Part shown: positions 32,863-42,125 of the stretch, piece by piece | How positions within the stretch are numbered: position 1 is the stretch's first letter | Layout of the letters: each line of letters begins with the position of its first letter | Source: Streptomyces sp. L2 | Lineage (GTDB): Bacteria > Actinomycetota > Actinomycetes > Streptomycetales > Streptomycetaceae | Reading direction: 5' to 3' | Length of the DNA stretch: 64,000 bases | Assembly: GCF_004124325.1 (NCBI RefSeq) | Contig: NZ_QBDT01000001.1 | Location: 992,001 to 1,056,000 of the forward strand | Made by a program: the position numbers and the translations under genes | Notes under the pieces: model-generated | Database searches by the model: none | The model's input: the letters and a program-made list of their open reading frames with translations, nothing else | Told to the model about the DNA's origin: nothing

Positions 32863-34911
32863 ATGACAGAGCGTCAGCCCGACTCGGGCAGGCGGGAGAA
32901 GGACCGGCCGTGGCTCATGCGGACCTATGCCGGTCACTCGACCGCCGAGGCGTCCAACGAGCTGTACCGGCGCAACCTCGCCAAGGGCCAGACCGGTCTG
33001 TCGGTGGCGTTCGACCTGCCGACGCAGACCGGCTACGACCCGGACCACATCCTCGCCCGCGGCGAGGTCGGCCGGGTCGGGGTGCCCGTCTCGCACCTCG
33101 GTGACATGCGCCGGCTGTTCCAGGACATCCCCCTGGAGCAGATGAACACCTCGATGACGATCAACGCCACCGCCATGTGGCTGCTGGCGCTCTACCAGGT
33201 CGTCGCCGAGGAGCAGGGCGCGGACATCACCAAGCTCCAGGGCACGACCCAGAACGACATCGTCAAGGAGTACCTGTCCCGGGGGACGCACGTCTTCCCG
33301 CCGGGCCCCTCGCTCCGCCTGACGACGGACATGATCGCGTACACGGTCTCCCACATCCCGAAGTGGAACCCGATCAACATCTGCAGCTACCACCTGCAGG
33401 AGGCCGGGGCCACGCCGGTGCAGGAGATCGCGTACGCGATGTCCACCGCGATCGCGGTCCTCGACGCCGTGCGCGACTCCGGGCAGGTGCCCGAGGAGCG
33501 CATGGGCGACGTGGTGGCCCGCATCTCCTTCTTCGTCAACGCGGGCGTCCGCTTCGTCGAGGAGATGTGCAAGATGCGCGCCTTCGGCCGCATCTGGGAC
33601 AAGATCACCCGGGAGCGGTACGGCATCCAGGACCCCAAGCAGCGCCGCTTCCGCTACGGCGTCCAGGTCAACTCGCTCGGCCTGACCGAGGCGCAGCCCG
33701 AGAACAACGTCCAGCGGATCGTGCTGGAGATGCTCGCGGTGACCCTCTCCAAGGACGCCCGCGCGCGTGCCGTGCAGCTGCCGGCCTGGAACGAGGCCCT
33801 CGGTCTCCCCCGGCCGTGGGACCAGCAGTGGAGCCTGCGCATCCAGCAGGTGCTCGCCCACGAGAGCGACCTGCTGGAGTACGAGGACATCTTCGAGGGC
33901 TCGCACGTCGTCGAGGCGAAGGTGGCGCAGCTGGTCGAGGAGTCCCTCGCGGAGATCGACCGCATCCAGGAGATGGGCGGCGCCATGGCGGCCGTCGAGT
34001 CCGGCTACCTCAAGGCGCAGCTGGTCTCCTCGCACGCCGAGCGGCGGGGCCGGATCGAGTCCGGCCAGGAGAAGATCGTCGGCGTCAACATCTTCGAGAC
34101 GACCGAGCCGAACCCGCTCACCGCCGATCTGGACACGGCGATCCAGACGGTCGACCCGGCGGTCGAGAACCGTGTCATCGACGCGCTCACGGGCTGGCGG
34201 GACACCCGCTACCAGCCGCCCTTCAACCACCCGCGTCCGTGCAAGGCGCTGGAGAAGCTGAAGGAGGCGGCCAAGGGCACCGGCAACCTGATGGAGGCCA
34301 CGCTGGAGTGCGCCCGCGCGGGTGTCACGACCGGCGAGTGGGCCGGGGCGCTGCGCGAGGTGTTCGGCGAGTACCGGGCGCCCACCGGGGTGTCCTCCGC
34401 GCCGGTGGCCGTCACGGCCGAGGCCGGCTCGGCGCTCGCCGACGTCCGCGCCAAGGTGGACGCGACCGCCCGCGAGCTGGGGGTGGGCAAGCTGCGGTTC
34501 CTGGTCGGCAAGCCGGGCCTGGACGGGCACTCCAACGGCGCCGAGCAGATCGCGGTGCGTGCGCGTGACGCCGGGTTCGAGGTGGTCTACCAGGGCATCC
34601 GGCTCACCCCGGAGCAGATCGTGGACGCGGCCCTCGCCGAGGACGTGCACGCGGTCGGCCTGTCCATCCTGTCCGGCTCGCACGCGCAGCTGGTGCCGGA
34701 CGTGCTGGAGCGCCTGCGTGTGGCCGGTGCCACAGACATCCCGGTGATCGCCGGTGGCATCATCCCGAATGGTGACGCCGACCAGCTCAGGGAAGCCGGA
34801 GTCGCCGCCGTCTTCACCCCGAAGGACTTCGACATCACCGGGATCATCGGCGCCATAGCCGACGAGATCCGGAAAGCGAACAAGCTCGACCCCCTGGAGG
34901 TCCCCGCATGA
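32863..34911 (+). CDS. meaA: Ethylmalonyl-CoA mutase (protein MeaA family)
   Basis: A 682-residue coenzyme-B12-dependent mutase in one chain. The large catalytic barrel (residues 1-530) has RTYAGHSTAEASNELYRRNL, SVAFDLPTQTGYDPDH and NICSYHLQEAGATPVQE. A C-terminal B12-binding domain carries LDGHSNG (Asp554, His556 as cobalt ligand) with SGSHAQLVPDVLE and AGGIIPNGDADQLREAGVAA. It converts ethylmalonyl-CoA to methylsuccinyl-CoA. It begins 16 bases after ccr and overlaps the lyase gene by ATGA. Methylmalonyl-CoA mutase is the close alternative; the ccr context decides for ethylmalonyl-CoA. Confidence 0.94.
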   Translation: MTERQPDSGRREKDRPWLMRTYAGHSTAEASNELYRRNLAKGQTGLSVAFDLPTQTGYDPDHILARGEVGRVGVPVSHLGDMRRLFQDIPLEQMNTSMTINATAMWLLALYQVVAEEQGADITKLQGTTQNDIVKEYLSRGTHVFPPGPSLRLTTDMIAYTVSHIPKWNPINICSYHLQEAGATPVQEIAYAMSTAIAVLDAVRDSGQVPEERMGDVVARISFFVNAGVRFVEEMCKMRAFGRIWDKITRERYGIQDPKQRRFRYGVQVNSLGLTEAQPENNVQRIVLEMLAVTLSKDARARAVQLPAWNEALGLPRPWDQQWSLRIQQVLAHESDLLEYEDIFEGSHVVEAKVAQLVEESLAEIDRIQEMGGAMAAVESGYLKAQLVSSHAERRGRIESGQEKIVGVNIFETTEPNPLTADLDTAIQTVDPAVENRVIDALTGWRDTRYQPPFNHPRPCKALEKLKEAAKGTGNLMEATLECARAGVTTGEWAGALREVFGEYRAPTGVSSAPVAVTAEAGSALADVRAKVDATARELGVGKLRFLVGKPGLDGHSNGAEQIAVRARDAGFEVVYQGIRLTPEQIVDAALAEDVHAVGLSILSGSHAQLVPDVLERLRVAGATDIPVIAGGIIPNGDADQLREAGVAAVFTPKDFDITGIIGAIADEIRKANKLDPLEVPA

Positions 34912-35867
34912 CCGTCAACCGTCTCCGTCCCCGGCGCTCCTGCCTGGCGGTGCCGGGCTCGAACCCCCGGTTCCTGGAGAAGGCGCAGGGCCTCCCCGCC
35001 GACCAGGTCTTCCTGGACCTGGAGGACGCGTGCGCGCCGCTCGCCAAGCCCGAGGCGCGGCACACCATTGTCAAGTTCCTCAACGAGGGCGACTGGACGG
35101 GCAAGACCCGTGTCGTGCGCGTCAACGACTGGACGACCGAGTGGACGTACCGCGACGTCGTGACGGTCGTCGAGGGCGCCGGGCCGAACCTCGACTGCAT
35201 CATGCTGCCGAAGGTGCAGAACGCCCAGCAGATCGTGGCGCTGGACCTGCTGCTGACGCAGATCGAGAAGACGATGGGCTTCGAGGTCGGCCGGATCGGC
35301 ATCGAGGCGCAGATCGAGAACGCGCAGGGTCTGAACAACGTCAACGAGATCGCGCAGGCCTCGCAGCGCATCGAGACGATCATCTTCGGCCCGGCCGACT
35401 TCATGGCGTCGATCAACATGAAGTCCCTGGTCGTGGGCGAGCAGCCGCCCGGCTACCCGGCGGACGCCTACCACTACATCCTGATGAAGATCCTGATGGC
35501 CGCCCGCGCCAACGACCTCCAGGCGATCGACGGCCCCTACCTGCAGATCCGCAACGTGGACGGCTTCCGCGAGGTCGCCGGCCGCGCCGCCGCGCTGGGC
35601 TTCGACGGCAAGTGGGTGCTGCACCCCGGCCAGGTCGACGCCGCCAACGAGGTCTTCTCCCCCACCCAGGAGGACTACGACCACGCCGAGCTGATCCTGG
35701 ACGCGTACGACTACTGCACGTCCGAGGCCGGCGGCAAGAAGGGCTCCGCGATGCTCGGCGACGAGATGATCGACGAGGCCAGCCGCAAGATGGCCCTGGT
35801 CATCGCGGGCAAGGGACGCGCGGCCGGCATGCGCCGCACCAGCAAGTTCGAGATCCCGGAAGGCTGA
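34908..35867 (+). CDS. Malyl-CoA / beta-methylmalyl-CoA lyase (HpcH/HpaI family)
   Basis: A 319-residue CoA-ester lyase. Signature pieces are RRSCLAVPGSNPRFLEKA, VFLDLEDACAPLAKPEAR with the metal-binding acids, and GIEAQIENAQGLNNVNEIA, then KWVLHPGQVDAANEVF. In the ethylmalonyl-CoA pathway this enzyme splits beta-methylmalyl-CoA into glyoxylate and propionyl-CoA and can also act on malyl-CoA. It is coupled to the mutase gene by a 4-base overlap. Confidence 0.92.
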   Translation: MTVNRLRPRRSCLAVPGSNPRFLEKAQGLPADQVFLDLEDACAPLAKPEARHTIVKFLNEGDWTGKTRVVRVNDWTTEWTYRDVVTVVEGAGPNLDCIMLPKVQNAQQIVALDLLLTQIEKTMGFEVGRIGIEAQIENAQGLNNVNEIAQASQRIETIIFGPADFMASINMKSLVVGEQPPGYPADAYHYILMKILMAARANDLQAIDGPYLQIRNVDGFREVAGRAAALGFDGKWVLHPGQVDAANEVFSPTQEDYDHAELILDAYDYCTSEAGGKKGSAMLGDEMIDEASRKMALVIAGKGRAAGMRRTSKFEIPEG

Positions 35868-35872
35868 GCGCG

Positions 35873-36400
35873 ATGCAGTTCGGACGCACCTACGAGGAGT
35901 TCGAGGTCGGGGCGACGTACAAGCACTGGCCGGGCAAGACGGTCACCGAGTACGACGACCACCTGTTCTGTCTCCTCACCATGAACCACCACCCGCTCCA
36001 CATGGACACCAACTATGCGGAGAAGACGACGGACTTCGGCAGGAACGTCGTCGTCGGGAACTACATCTACTCCCTGCTGCTCGGCATGAGCGTGCCGGAC
36101 ATCTCCGGCAAGGCGATCGCCAACCTGGAGATCGAGTCGCTCAAGCACGTGGCGCCGACCTTCCACGGCGACACGATCTACGGCCAGACGACGGTGCTGG
36201 ACAAGTGGCCGTCCAAGTCGAAGGACGACCGCGGGATCGTCTACGTCGAGACCAAGGGCTACAAGCAGGACGGCACCCTGGTGTGCGTGTTCCGCCGCAA
36301 GGTCATGGTGCCGACCGAGACGTACATCAAGGAGCGCGGCGGCGAGCAGCCCGGCCGCCCGGAGCTGTCCGCGCCCGCGGAGAAGAAGTCGGAGAAGTAA
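35873..36400 (+). CDS. MaoC-type mesaconyl-CoA hydratase
   Basis: A 175-residue hot-dog-fold MaoC dehydratase. It has the hydratase-type motif LTMNHHPLHMDTNYAEKT with FGRNVVVGNYIYSLLLGM. In this operon it fits mesaconyl-CoA hydratase, making beta-methylmalyl-CoA for the lyase just upstream. The ATG is at 35873, five bases after the lyase stop. The last 30 residues are Glu/Lys/Pro-rich and disordered. Confidence 0.9.
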   Translation: MQFGRTYEEFEVGATYKHWPGKTVTEYDDHLFCLLTMNHHPLHMDTNYAEKTTDFGRNVVVGNYIYSLLLGMSVPDISGKAIANLEIESLKHVAPTFHGDTIYGQTTVLDKWPSKSKDDRGIVYVETKGYKQDGTLVCVFRRKVMVPTETYIKERGGEQPGRPELSAPAEKKSEK

Positions 36401-36403
36401 GCC

Positions 36404-37609
36404 ATGGCCCGTCTCGCCCAGACCGCCGGTCTGACCGACGTCCAGCAGGAGATCCTCTCCACCGTCCGCGACTTCGTGGACAAGGAGATCATCCCGGTCG
36501 CGACCGAGCTGGAGCACCGCGACGAGTACCCGCAAGCGATCGTGGACGGCCTGAAGGAGCTCGGTGTCTTCGGGCTGATGATCCCCGAGGAGTACGGGGG
36601 TCTGGGCGAGTCGCTCCTGACCTACGCGCTGTGCGTGGAGGAGATCGCCCGCGGCTGGATGTCGGTGTCCGGCATCATCAACACGCACTTCATCGTGGCG
36701 TACATGCTCAAGCAGCACGGCACGCAGGAGCAGAAGGACCACTTCCTGCCGCGCATGGCGGCGGGCGACATCCGGGGCGCGTTCTCGATGTCGGAGCCGG
36801 CGCTGGGCTCCGACGTGTCGGCGATCACGTCGAAGGCGGTGAAGGACGGCGACGAGTACGTTCTGAACGGCCAGAAGATGTGGCTGACGAACGGCGGCAC
36901 GTCCTCGCTGGTGGCCGTTCTGGTCCGCAGTGACGAAGGACACCCCGAGGGCACGGCCCCGCACAAGTCCATGACCACCTTCCTGGTGGAGAAGGAGCCC
37001 GGCTTCGGCGAGGTCCGGCCCGGTCTGACGATCCCGGGCAAGATCGAGAAGATGGGCTACAAGGGGGTCGACACCACCGAGCTGATCATGGACGGGCTGC
37101 GGGTACCGGCCGATCGGGTGCTCGGCGGCGTCACCGGCCGAGGTTTTTACCAAATGATGGACGGAGTCGAGGTCGGCCGGGTCAACGTGGCCGCGCGCGG
37201 CTGCGGTGTCGCCCAGCGCGCCTTCGAGCTGGGTGTGGGCTACGCCCAGCAGCGCAGCACCTTCGGCAAGCCGATCGCCCAGCACCAGGCCATCCAGTTC
37301 AAGCTGGCCGAGATGGCCACCAAGGTGGAGGCCGCGCATGCGATGATGGTGAACGCGGCACGCAAAAAGGACTCCGGGGAACGAAACGACCTCGAAGCAG
37401 GGATGGCGAAGTACCTCGCCTCCGAATACTGCAAGGAGGTCGTGGAGGACGCCTTCCGGATCCACGGCGGCTACGGCTTCTCCAAGGAGTACGAGATCGA
37501 GCGCCTCTACCGGGAGGCCCCGATGCTGCTCATCGGTGAAGGTACCGCCGAGATCCAGAAAATGATCATCGGGCGCAGGTTGCTCGAAGAGTATCGATTC
37601 CAGGGCTGA
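36404..37609 (+). CDS. Acyl-CoA dehydrogenase, probably (2S)-methylsuccinyl-CoA dehydrogenase
   Basis: A 401-residue FAD acyl-CoA dehydrogenase of usual length. Motifs: FGLMIPEEYGGLGESLLTYA, GAFSMSEPALGSDVSAI, the substrate/FAD segment YAQQRSTFGKPIAQHQAIQF, IHGGYGFSKEYEIERLYREA, and the catalytic Glu in LLIGEGTAEIQ near residue 379. It starts three bases after the hydratase, so is in the same transcript. The neighbours suggest it oxidises methylsuccinyl-CoA to mesaconyl-CoA, completing a contiguous ccr-mutase-lyase-hydratase-dehydrogenase set. Confidence 0.9.
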   Translation: MARLAQTAGLTDVQQEILSTVRDFVDKEIIPVATELEHRDEYPQAIVDGLKELGVFGLMIPEEYGGLGESLLTYALCVEEIARGWMSVSGIINTHFIVAYMLKQHGTQEQKDHFLPRMAAGDIRGAFSMSEPALGSDVSAITSKAVKDGDEYVLNGQKMWLTNGGTSSLVAVLVRSDEGHPEGTAPHKSMTTFLVEKEPGFGEVRPGLTIPGKIEKMGYKGVDTTELIMDGLRVPADRVLGGVTGRGFYQMMDGVEVGRVNVAARGCGVAQRAFELGVGYAQQRSTFGKPIAQHQAIQFKLAEMATKVEAAHAMMVNAARKKDSGERNDLEAGMAKYLASEYCKEVVEDAFRIHGGYGFSKEYEIERLYREAPMLLIGEGTAEIQKMIIGRRLLEEYRFQG

Positions 37610-37618
37610 TTGTCCGGA

Positions 37619-37657
37619 TACGGGGTGTTTTCTTCGAGAAGAAGATCACACCCCGTA
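37619..37657 (+). terminator. Hairpin after the ethylmalonyl-CoA operon
   Basis: TACGGGGTG and CACCCCGTA are arms of a 9-base stem; between them TTCTTCGAGAAGAA is itself self-complementary. The structure begins 10 bases after the dehydrogenase stop and marks the end of the operon before psd. Confidence 0.75.
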
Positions 37658-37779
37658 GACACTCTTCGGCCGCCGACTCCGCTTCCTGGCTTGCCCAGTT
37701 GTGGCCCGCGACCGGTACGATCCCCGGAAAGCCGCCGTCCCCCGTTATTGTGCGGCATCATCCGCTACGAAGGTCATCC

Positions 37780-38436
37780 ATGCCCCACAGCCAAACCTCT
37801 GCACACCGCGACAGCCTGGTAGGCGCACGCCTCGCGCGCGGAGCATCGCCGTGGCTTCTCCCGACCGTCGCCACCGCAGCCCTCAGCCTGGCCCGCGCCC
37901 GCCGCTCGGGCGCCGCCAAGGCCGTCGCCGTGCCCGCCACCGCGCTCGCCGCGGGCATGCTGTGGTTCTTCCGCGACCCCGAGCGCGAGATCGCCCGGGG
38001 CAGGGTCATCTCGCCCGCCGACGGAGTGGTGCAGAGCATCATGCCGTGGAAGGACGGCCGCACCCGCGTCGCGATCTTCATGAGCCCGCTCAACGTCCAC
38101 GTCAACCGCGCGCCCCTCGCGGGCACGGTGACGTCGGTCGAGCACATCCCCGGCGGCTTCGTTCCCGCGTTCAACAAGGAGAGCGAGAACAACGAGCGCG
38201 TAGTCTGGCATTTCGACACCGAACTCGGCGACATCGAGATGATCCAGATCGCCGGCGCGGTGGCCCGCCGCATCGTGCCCTACCTCCCCGAGGGCACGAA
38301 GGTCGAGCAGGGCGACCGTATCGGTCTGATCCGCTTCGGCTCGCGTGTCGACCTCTACCTGCCCGAGGGCGTGGAGGTCGCGGTCGAGGTCGGACAGAAG
38401 ACCGTGGCTGGGGTGACTCGCATTGACCGTGATTGA
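37780..38436 (+). CDS. psd: Phosphatidylserine decarboxylase proenzyme
   Basis: A 218-residue decarboxylase of the short Psd class. Seen: LWFFRDPEREIARGRVISPADG, FMSPLNVHVNRAPL, and the self-cleavage site IGLIRFGSRVDLYLP (Gly187-Ser188, giving a pyruvoyl group on the alpha chain). It makes phosphatidylethanolamine from phosphatidylserine at the inner membrane. The ATG is at 37780. It overlaps pssA by 14 bases, so both steps of the route are coupled. Confidence 0.93.
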   Translation: MPHSQTSAHRDSLVGARLARGASPWLLPTVATAALSLARARRSGAAKAVAVPATALAAGMLWFFRDPEREIARGRVISPADGVVQSIMPWKDGRTRVAIFMSPLNVHVNRAPLAGTVTSVEHIPGGFVPAFNKESENNERVVWHFDTELGDIEMIQIAGAVARRIVPYLPEGTKVEQGDRIGLIRFGSRVDLYLPEGVEVAVEVGQKTVAGVTRIDRD

Positions 38437-39277
38437 TCCGGAGACCCAGGCGGGCTGGGTGCCCGAGGCAGACGAGGTGGACGACGGGGAGGAGATGCCG
38501 CTCTCGCTCCGCCTGTCGATAGCGGACACCCTCACCCTCGGCAACGCGACCTGCGGGTTCATGGCGGTGTACTTCACCACCACCGGCATCCTGATCCCGC
38601 ACCTCACCGGCAGCCAGGAGTCGGGCATGGCCCGGCACAGCGCGGCCACGGCCGTCATCCTGATGCTGTGCGCGGCGGTCTTCGACCTGTTCGACGGGCT
38701 GGTCGCCCGCAAGCTGCGCAGCTCGCCGATGGGGGCCGAGCTGGACAACCTGTCCGACCTGATCAGCTTCGGCCTGGCACCCGCCTACTTCGTCCTCGTC
38801 TACGGCATGGTCGCCGACGACGCGCACCAGAGGGTGGCGGCGCTGGGAGCGATCGTGGTGTTGCTGGCCGTCGTCCTCCGGCTGGCGCGCTTCAGCTGCG
38901 TGACGATGAAGGACGGCGTGTTCCAGGGGATGCCGTCGCCGTTCGGCGCGCTGACGGTCGTCTCGATCGTGCTGCTGGAGCTGCCGTTCGTGGCGACGCT
39001 GCTGGCGATCCTGGGGACCGCGTGGCTGATGGTGAGCCGGGTGGAGTACCCCAAGCCCCGTGGCCGCCTCGCGGGCGCGATGCTCGGCTGGATCGTCCTC
39101 TCCATGGGCCTCCTGGCCGGCTGGGCCTTCGACGCGCCGAGCGGGCAGCTGCTCCTCCAGACGGGGTGCGCGCTGCAGCTGGTCATGGGCGCGGTGATCC
39201 CGCTGTTCGCGACGGCGCGGAGGGTGAACAACTTCCGCGACAACCGCCGCGAGGCACGAACGGCGCAGCTGCCGTAG
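38423..39277 (+). CDS. pssA: CDP-diacylglycerol--serine O-phosphatidyltransferase
   Basis: A 284-residue integral membrane protein with several hydrophobic helices. The CDP-alcohol phosphatidyltransferase signature is complete: FDGLVARKLRSSPMGAELD followed by NLSD. It joins serine to CDP-diacylglycerol to make phosphatidylserine, the substrate of the neighbouring decarboxylase. The start is TTG at 38423 (or GTG at 38429), inside the end of psd; the two genes are translated together. Confidence 0.93.
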   Translation: MTVIDPETQAGWVPEADEVDDGEEMPLSLRLSIADTLTLGNATCGFMAVYFTTTGILIPHLTGSQESGMARHSAATAVILMLCAAVFDLFDGLVARKLRSSPMGAELDNLSDLISFGLAPAYFVLVYGMVADDAHQRVAALGAIVVLLAVVLRLARFSCVTMKDGVFQGMPSPFGALTVVSIVLLELPFVATLLAILGTAWLMVSRVEYPKPRGRLAGAMLGWIVLSMGLLAGWAFDAPSGQLLLQTGCALQLVMGAVIPLFATARRVNNFRDNRREARTAQLP

Positions 39278-39293
39278 CCTGCGGCGCTTGTAC

Positions 39294-39329
39294 GAGGGGC
39301 CCTGGACCGGTGCTGGTCCAGGGCCCCTC
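39294..39329 (+). terminator. Strong hairpin terminator after pssA
   Basis: A perfect 15-base stem, GAGGGGCCCTGGACC / GGTCCAGGGCCCCTC, with a 6-base loop, 16 bases past the pssA stop. Confidence 0.9.
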
Positions 39330-39485
39330 GCCGTGGTGACCGCCCCTGGGGGCTCCGCCCCCAGCCCCCCGGCTCTCCCACCCACCCACCCGACTCGCTC
39401 GGCCACAAGGCACCCAACACGGGCATCCACCCACCCCCATGCACCAGCCCAGGAGCAACACCTCCAAAACCCACCGAGCCAGGCG

Positions 39486-39703
39486 GTGCCCACTCGGCCT
39501 ACCGAGCCGGGCGGCGGGTGGGCAAGGCCCGGGGGGCAGGGGGCGCAGCCCCCAGGCAGTGCCCACTCGGCCTACCGAGCCGGGCAGCGGGTGGGCAAGG
39601 CCCCGGGGGCAGGGGGCGGAGCCCCCAGGGGGTGTCTGCTCGGCCCACCGAGTCGGGTGGGGGGGGTGGGCGAGGGCCGGGGCAGGGCGGAGCCCCGGGC
39701 GCT
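39486..39703. repeat. 73-bp tandem repeat, three copies
   Basis: Units start at 39486, 39559 and 39632 (the third diverged). Each carries CACTCGGCCTACCGAGCCGG, a hairpin in itself, and a GGGGGCAGGGGGCGGAGCCCCC stem-loop (in pieces). The array fills the end of a 425-base gene-free gap between pssA and glycerate kinase, which are convergent. No coding was seen in the gap (39330-39485 is also GC-rich, with a CTGGGGGCTCCGCCCCCAG hairpin). Confidence 0.8.
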
Positions 39704-40854
39704 CAGGTCAGGTGGGTTTCGGCGATGCTCGCAGCGACGCGCTCCAGGATCGGCCCGGCATCCGCGATGCACCGCGCGACATCCGGCTCCACCGACGTCA
39801 GCGGATACGCCCGCGAGATCCCCGCCCGCTCCAGCGCCGCAGGCTCCAGCGCCAGCCGCCCGCACACCGCCACCACGGGCTTCCCCGCGGAGCGGGCCGC
39901 CGCGGCGACCCCGGCGGGGGCCTTCCCGTGCAGGGTCTGCTCGTCCAGCGACCCCTCGCCGGTGATCACCAGCGACGCCCGCGCCAGCGCCGGCGCGAAC
40001 CCCAGCACGTCCAGCATGACCTCGATCCCGGCCCGGAACCGCGCACCCAGCAGCAGCGCCCCGTACCCGATGCCGCCCGCGGCACCCGCACCCGGCGCCG
40101 CCGCGTACTCGGCGGCATGCGGCCCCACCTCGGTCTCCAGGACCGTCGCGAAGTGGGCCAGCGCCGCGTCCAGCGTCGCCACGTCCTCCGGCGAAGCCCC
40201 CTTCTGCGGACCGTACACCGCCGGCGCGCCCTTCGGCCCGGTCAGCGGATTGTCGACGTCGCTCGCGAGCACCAGCTCCACGGACGACAGGCGCGGGTCG
40301 AGACCGGACAGGTCGGTGCGCGCCAGGGCCGCGAGACCGCCGCCGCCCGGCGGCACCGGCTCACCGTCCGCGTCCAGGAGGCGTGCGCCCAGCGCGGACA
40401 GCATCCCGGCACCGCCGTCGGTCGTCGCGCTGCCGCCAACACCGAACACGATGGTCCGCGCACCCGCGTCCAGCGCGGCCCGCAGCACCTCGCCGGAGCC
40501 GTACGTCGACGCGGTCAGCGGCGCGAAGACGCCGGCGGGCAGCCGCTGCAGCCCGCTCGCCTCGGCCATCTCCACGACCGCCGTGTCGCCGCGCAGCGCG
40601 AACGCCGCCGTCACCTCGTCGCCGAGGGGCCCGGTGACCCGTACCTCCCGGCGCTCGAACCCGGCCGCGACCGCCGCGTCCACGGTGCCGTCGCCGCCGT
40701 CGGCCACGGGCAGCGCCTCGACGTCGAGACCGGGCACGACCCGGCGCAGCCCGGCCGTCACCCGCTCGGCGACCTGCACGGCCGTCAGCGAGCCCTTGAA
40801 CTTGTCCGCGGCGATGAGCACCCGACGGGTCTCGTTCACTGCAGCGTCCGCCAC
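39703..40854 (-). CDS. Glycerate kinase (GlxK family)
   Basis: A 383-residue kinase of the glycerate kinase type-1 family. Typical runs are VLIAADKFKGSLTAVQVAE, LPVADGGDGTVDAA, GVGGSATTDGGAGMLSALGA and SLVITGEGSLDEQTLHGKAP. It phosphorylates glycerate with ATP in the cytosol and feeds glyoxylate-derived carbon into glycolysis. That fits the nearby ethylmalonyl-CoA pathway, which releases glyoxylate (inference). The start is GTG at 40854; another GTG six codons later (VNETRRVLI) is as likely. Its stop lies at the edge of the tandem repeats. Confidence 0.92.
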   Translation of the reverse strand: MADAAVNETRRVLIAADKFKGSLTAVQVAERVTAGLRRVVPGLDVEALPVADGGDGTVDAAVAAGFERREVRVTGPLGDEVTAAFALRGDTAVVEMAEASGLQRLPAGVFAPLTASTYGSGEVLRAALDAGARTIVFGVGGSATTDGGAGMLSALGARLLDADGEPVPPGGGGLAALARTDLSGLDPRLSSVELVLASDVDNPLTGPKGAPAVYGPQKGASPEDVATLDAALAHFATVLETEVGPHAAEYAAAPGAGAAGGIGYGALLLGARFRAGIEVMLDVLGFAPALARASLVITGEGSLDEQTLHGKAPAGVAAAARSAGKPVVAVCGRLALEPAALERAGISRAYPLTSVEPDVARCIADAGPILERVAASIAETHLT

Positions 40855-41005
40855 CTTGCTTACCCCTTGCTCTCCGGGCCCCGACGCACGTCAGGGCCAG
40901 TCGCGCCGCTGCGACCATAACCGGAGGACACCCCCGCCGTCATGCCCCGCCCGATCCCTGGGCACCGCACGCGAGCCACCGGGGCAAAACGGGTACACCC
41001 CTGCC

Positions 41006-42097
41006 ATGACGACCCAGGCAACCGCGGCGCCCCTCGCCACCGGGCCCGGCCTCGCCGACCGCGTCCTCGGCGGCTGGCTCGGCCGGATCGCCGGGAACAT
41101 GCTCGGCAAGCCGGTCGAGCAGGGCGAGGTGTGGACCCGCGAGCGCATCGACCGCTATCTGCGGCGGGCCGGCGCGCTCCCCCTCACCGACTACCTCCCC
41201 GAGCCCGCCGACCCGGCCGACCTCGCCTCGCTGCGCCCGGAGTGGCGCGGTTGCGTCCGCGGCCGGATCGACGGCAGCTGCCGGGACGACGACGTCGACT
41301 ACGCGATCCTCGGCCTGCACCTGCTGGAGACGCACGGCTTCGGCTTCAGCACCGAGCAGGTCGGCGACCTGTGGCTCATGAGACTGCCGTACCTGCAGAC
41401 GTTCACCGCGGAGCGGGCGGCGTACCGCAACCTCGCGAACGGGCTGAAGCCGCCGCTGACGGCGACGTACGACAACCCGTACCAGGAGTGGATCGGCGCC
41501 CTGATCCGCGCCGACGTCCACGGCTGGACCAGTCCGGGCGCACCCCGCCGCGCCGCGTCCCTGGCGCGCCGGGACGCGGTGCTGTCGCACACGGGCAACG
41601 GGGTGTACGGCGCGATGTTCGCGGCCGCGCTGATCGCGGCGGCCTTCACCGCGCCGGCCCTGCGGGACGCGCTGGAGACGGCGCTGACGGTGATCCCGGC
41701 GAGCAGCCGGCTCGCCCGGACCGTGCGCCGGGTGGTGTCGCTGCACGAGGCCGGGCTGTCCTGGGAGGAGTGCCTGGCGACGCTGTCGGCGGAGACGGCC
41801 GGCCTGGGCTGGATCCACACGGTGCCCAACGCGGCCGTCCTGACCGCCGGGCTGCTGTACGGCGACGGCGACTTCACCCGGACGCTCGCGCTGACGGTGC
41901 GCGGCGGCCTGGACACCGACTCCAACGGGGCGACGGCCGGTTCGGTGGCCGGGGTGTTCACCGGCGCGGCGGGGATCCCGGCCCAGTGGACGGAGCCGCT
42001 GCGGGACACGGTACGGAGCGCGGTGTTCGGTTTCGACGGCGTACGGATCAGTGCGCTGGCCGAACGCACCCTGCGCCTGGCCACGGCCGCCCCGTAG
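41006..42097 (+). CDS. ADP-ribosylglycohydrolase family protein
   Basis: A 363-residue protein of the ADP-ribosylglycohydrolase (ARH/DraG) fold. The N-terminal LADRVLGGWLGRIAGNMLGKP is the family start. The metal-binding acids are recognisable as CRDDDVDYAILG (Asp94-96, in place of the usual TDDT) and GGLDTDSNGATAG near residue 310. It would remove ADP-ribose from modified protein or a small molecule, using two metal ions; target unknown. The ATG at 41006 is divergent from glycerate kinase. Nudix and Sir2 genes follow on the same strand. Confidence 0.88.
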   Translation: MTTQATAAPLATGPGLADRVLGGWLGRIAGNMLGKPVEQGEVWTRERIDRYLRRAGALPLTDYLPEPADPADLASLRPEWRGCVRGRIDGSCRDDDVDYAILGLHLLETHGFGFSTEQVGDLWLMRLPYLQTFTAERAAYRNLANGLKPPLTATYDNPYQEWIGALIRADVHGWTSPGAPRRAASLARRDAVLSHTGNGVYGAMFAAALIAAAFTAPALRDALETALTVIPASSRLARTVRRVVSLHEAGLSWEECLATLSAETAGLGWIHTVPNAAVLTAGLLYGDGDFTRTLALTVRGGLDTDSNGATAGSVAGVFTGAAGIPAQWTEPLRDTVRSAVFGFDGVRISALAERTLRLATAAP

Positions 42098-42125
42098 CCC
42101 CGCCCTGCCTCGCTACGCTGCCCCC

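Noticed and set aside
32824..34683. 619-codon minus-strand frame opposite the mutase
   Set aside because: The plus-strand mutase carries the B12 site; the other strand is a GC shadow.
39330..39703. Possible protein coding in the 425-base pssA gap
   Set aside because: The frames there come from hairpins and 73-bp units; no family signature or ribosome-binding site was seen.
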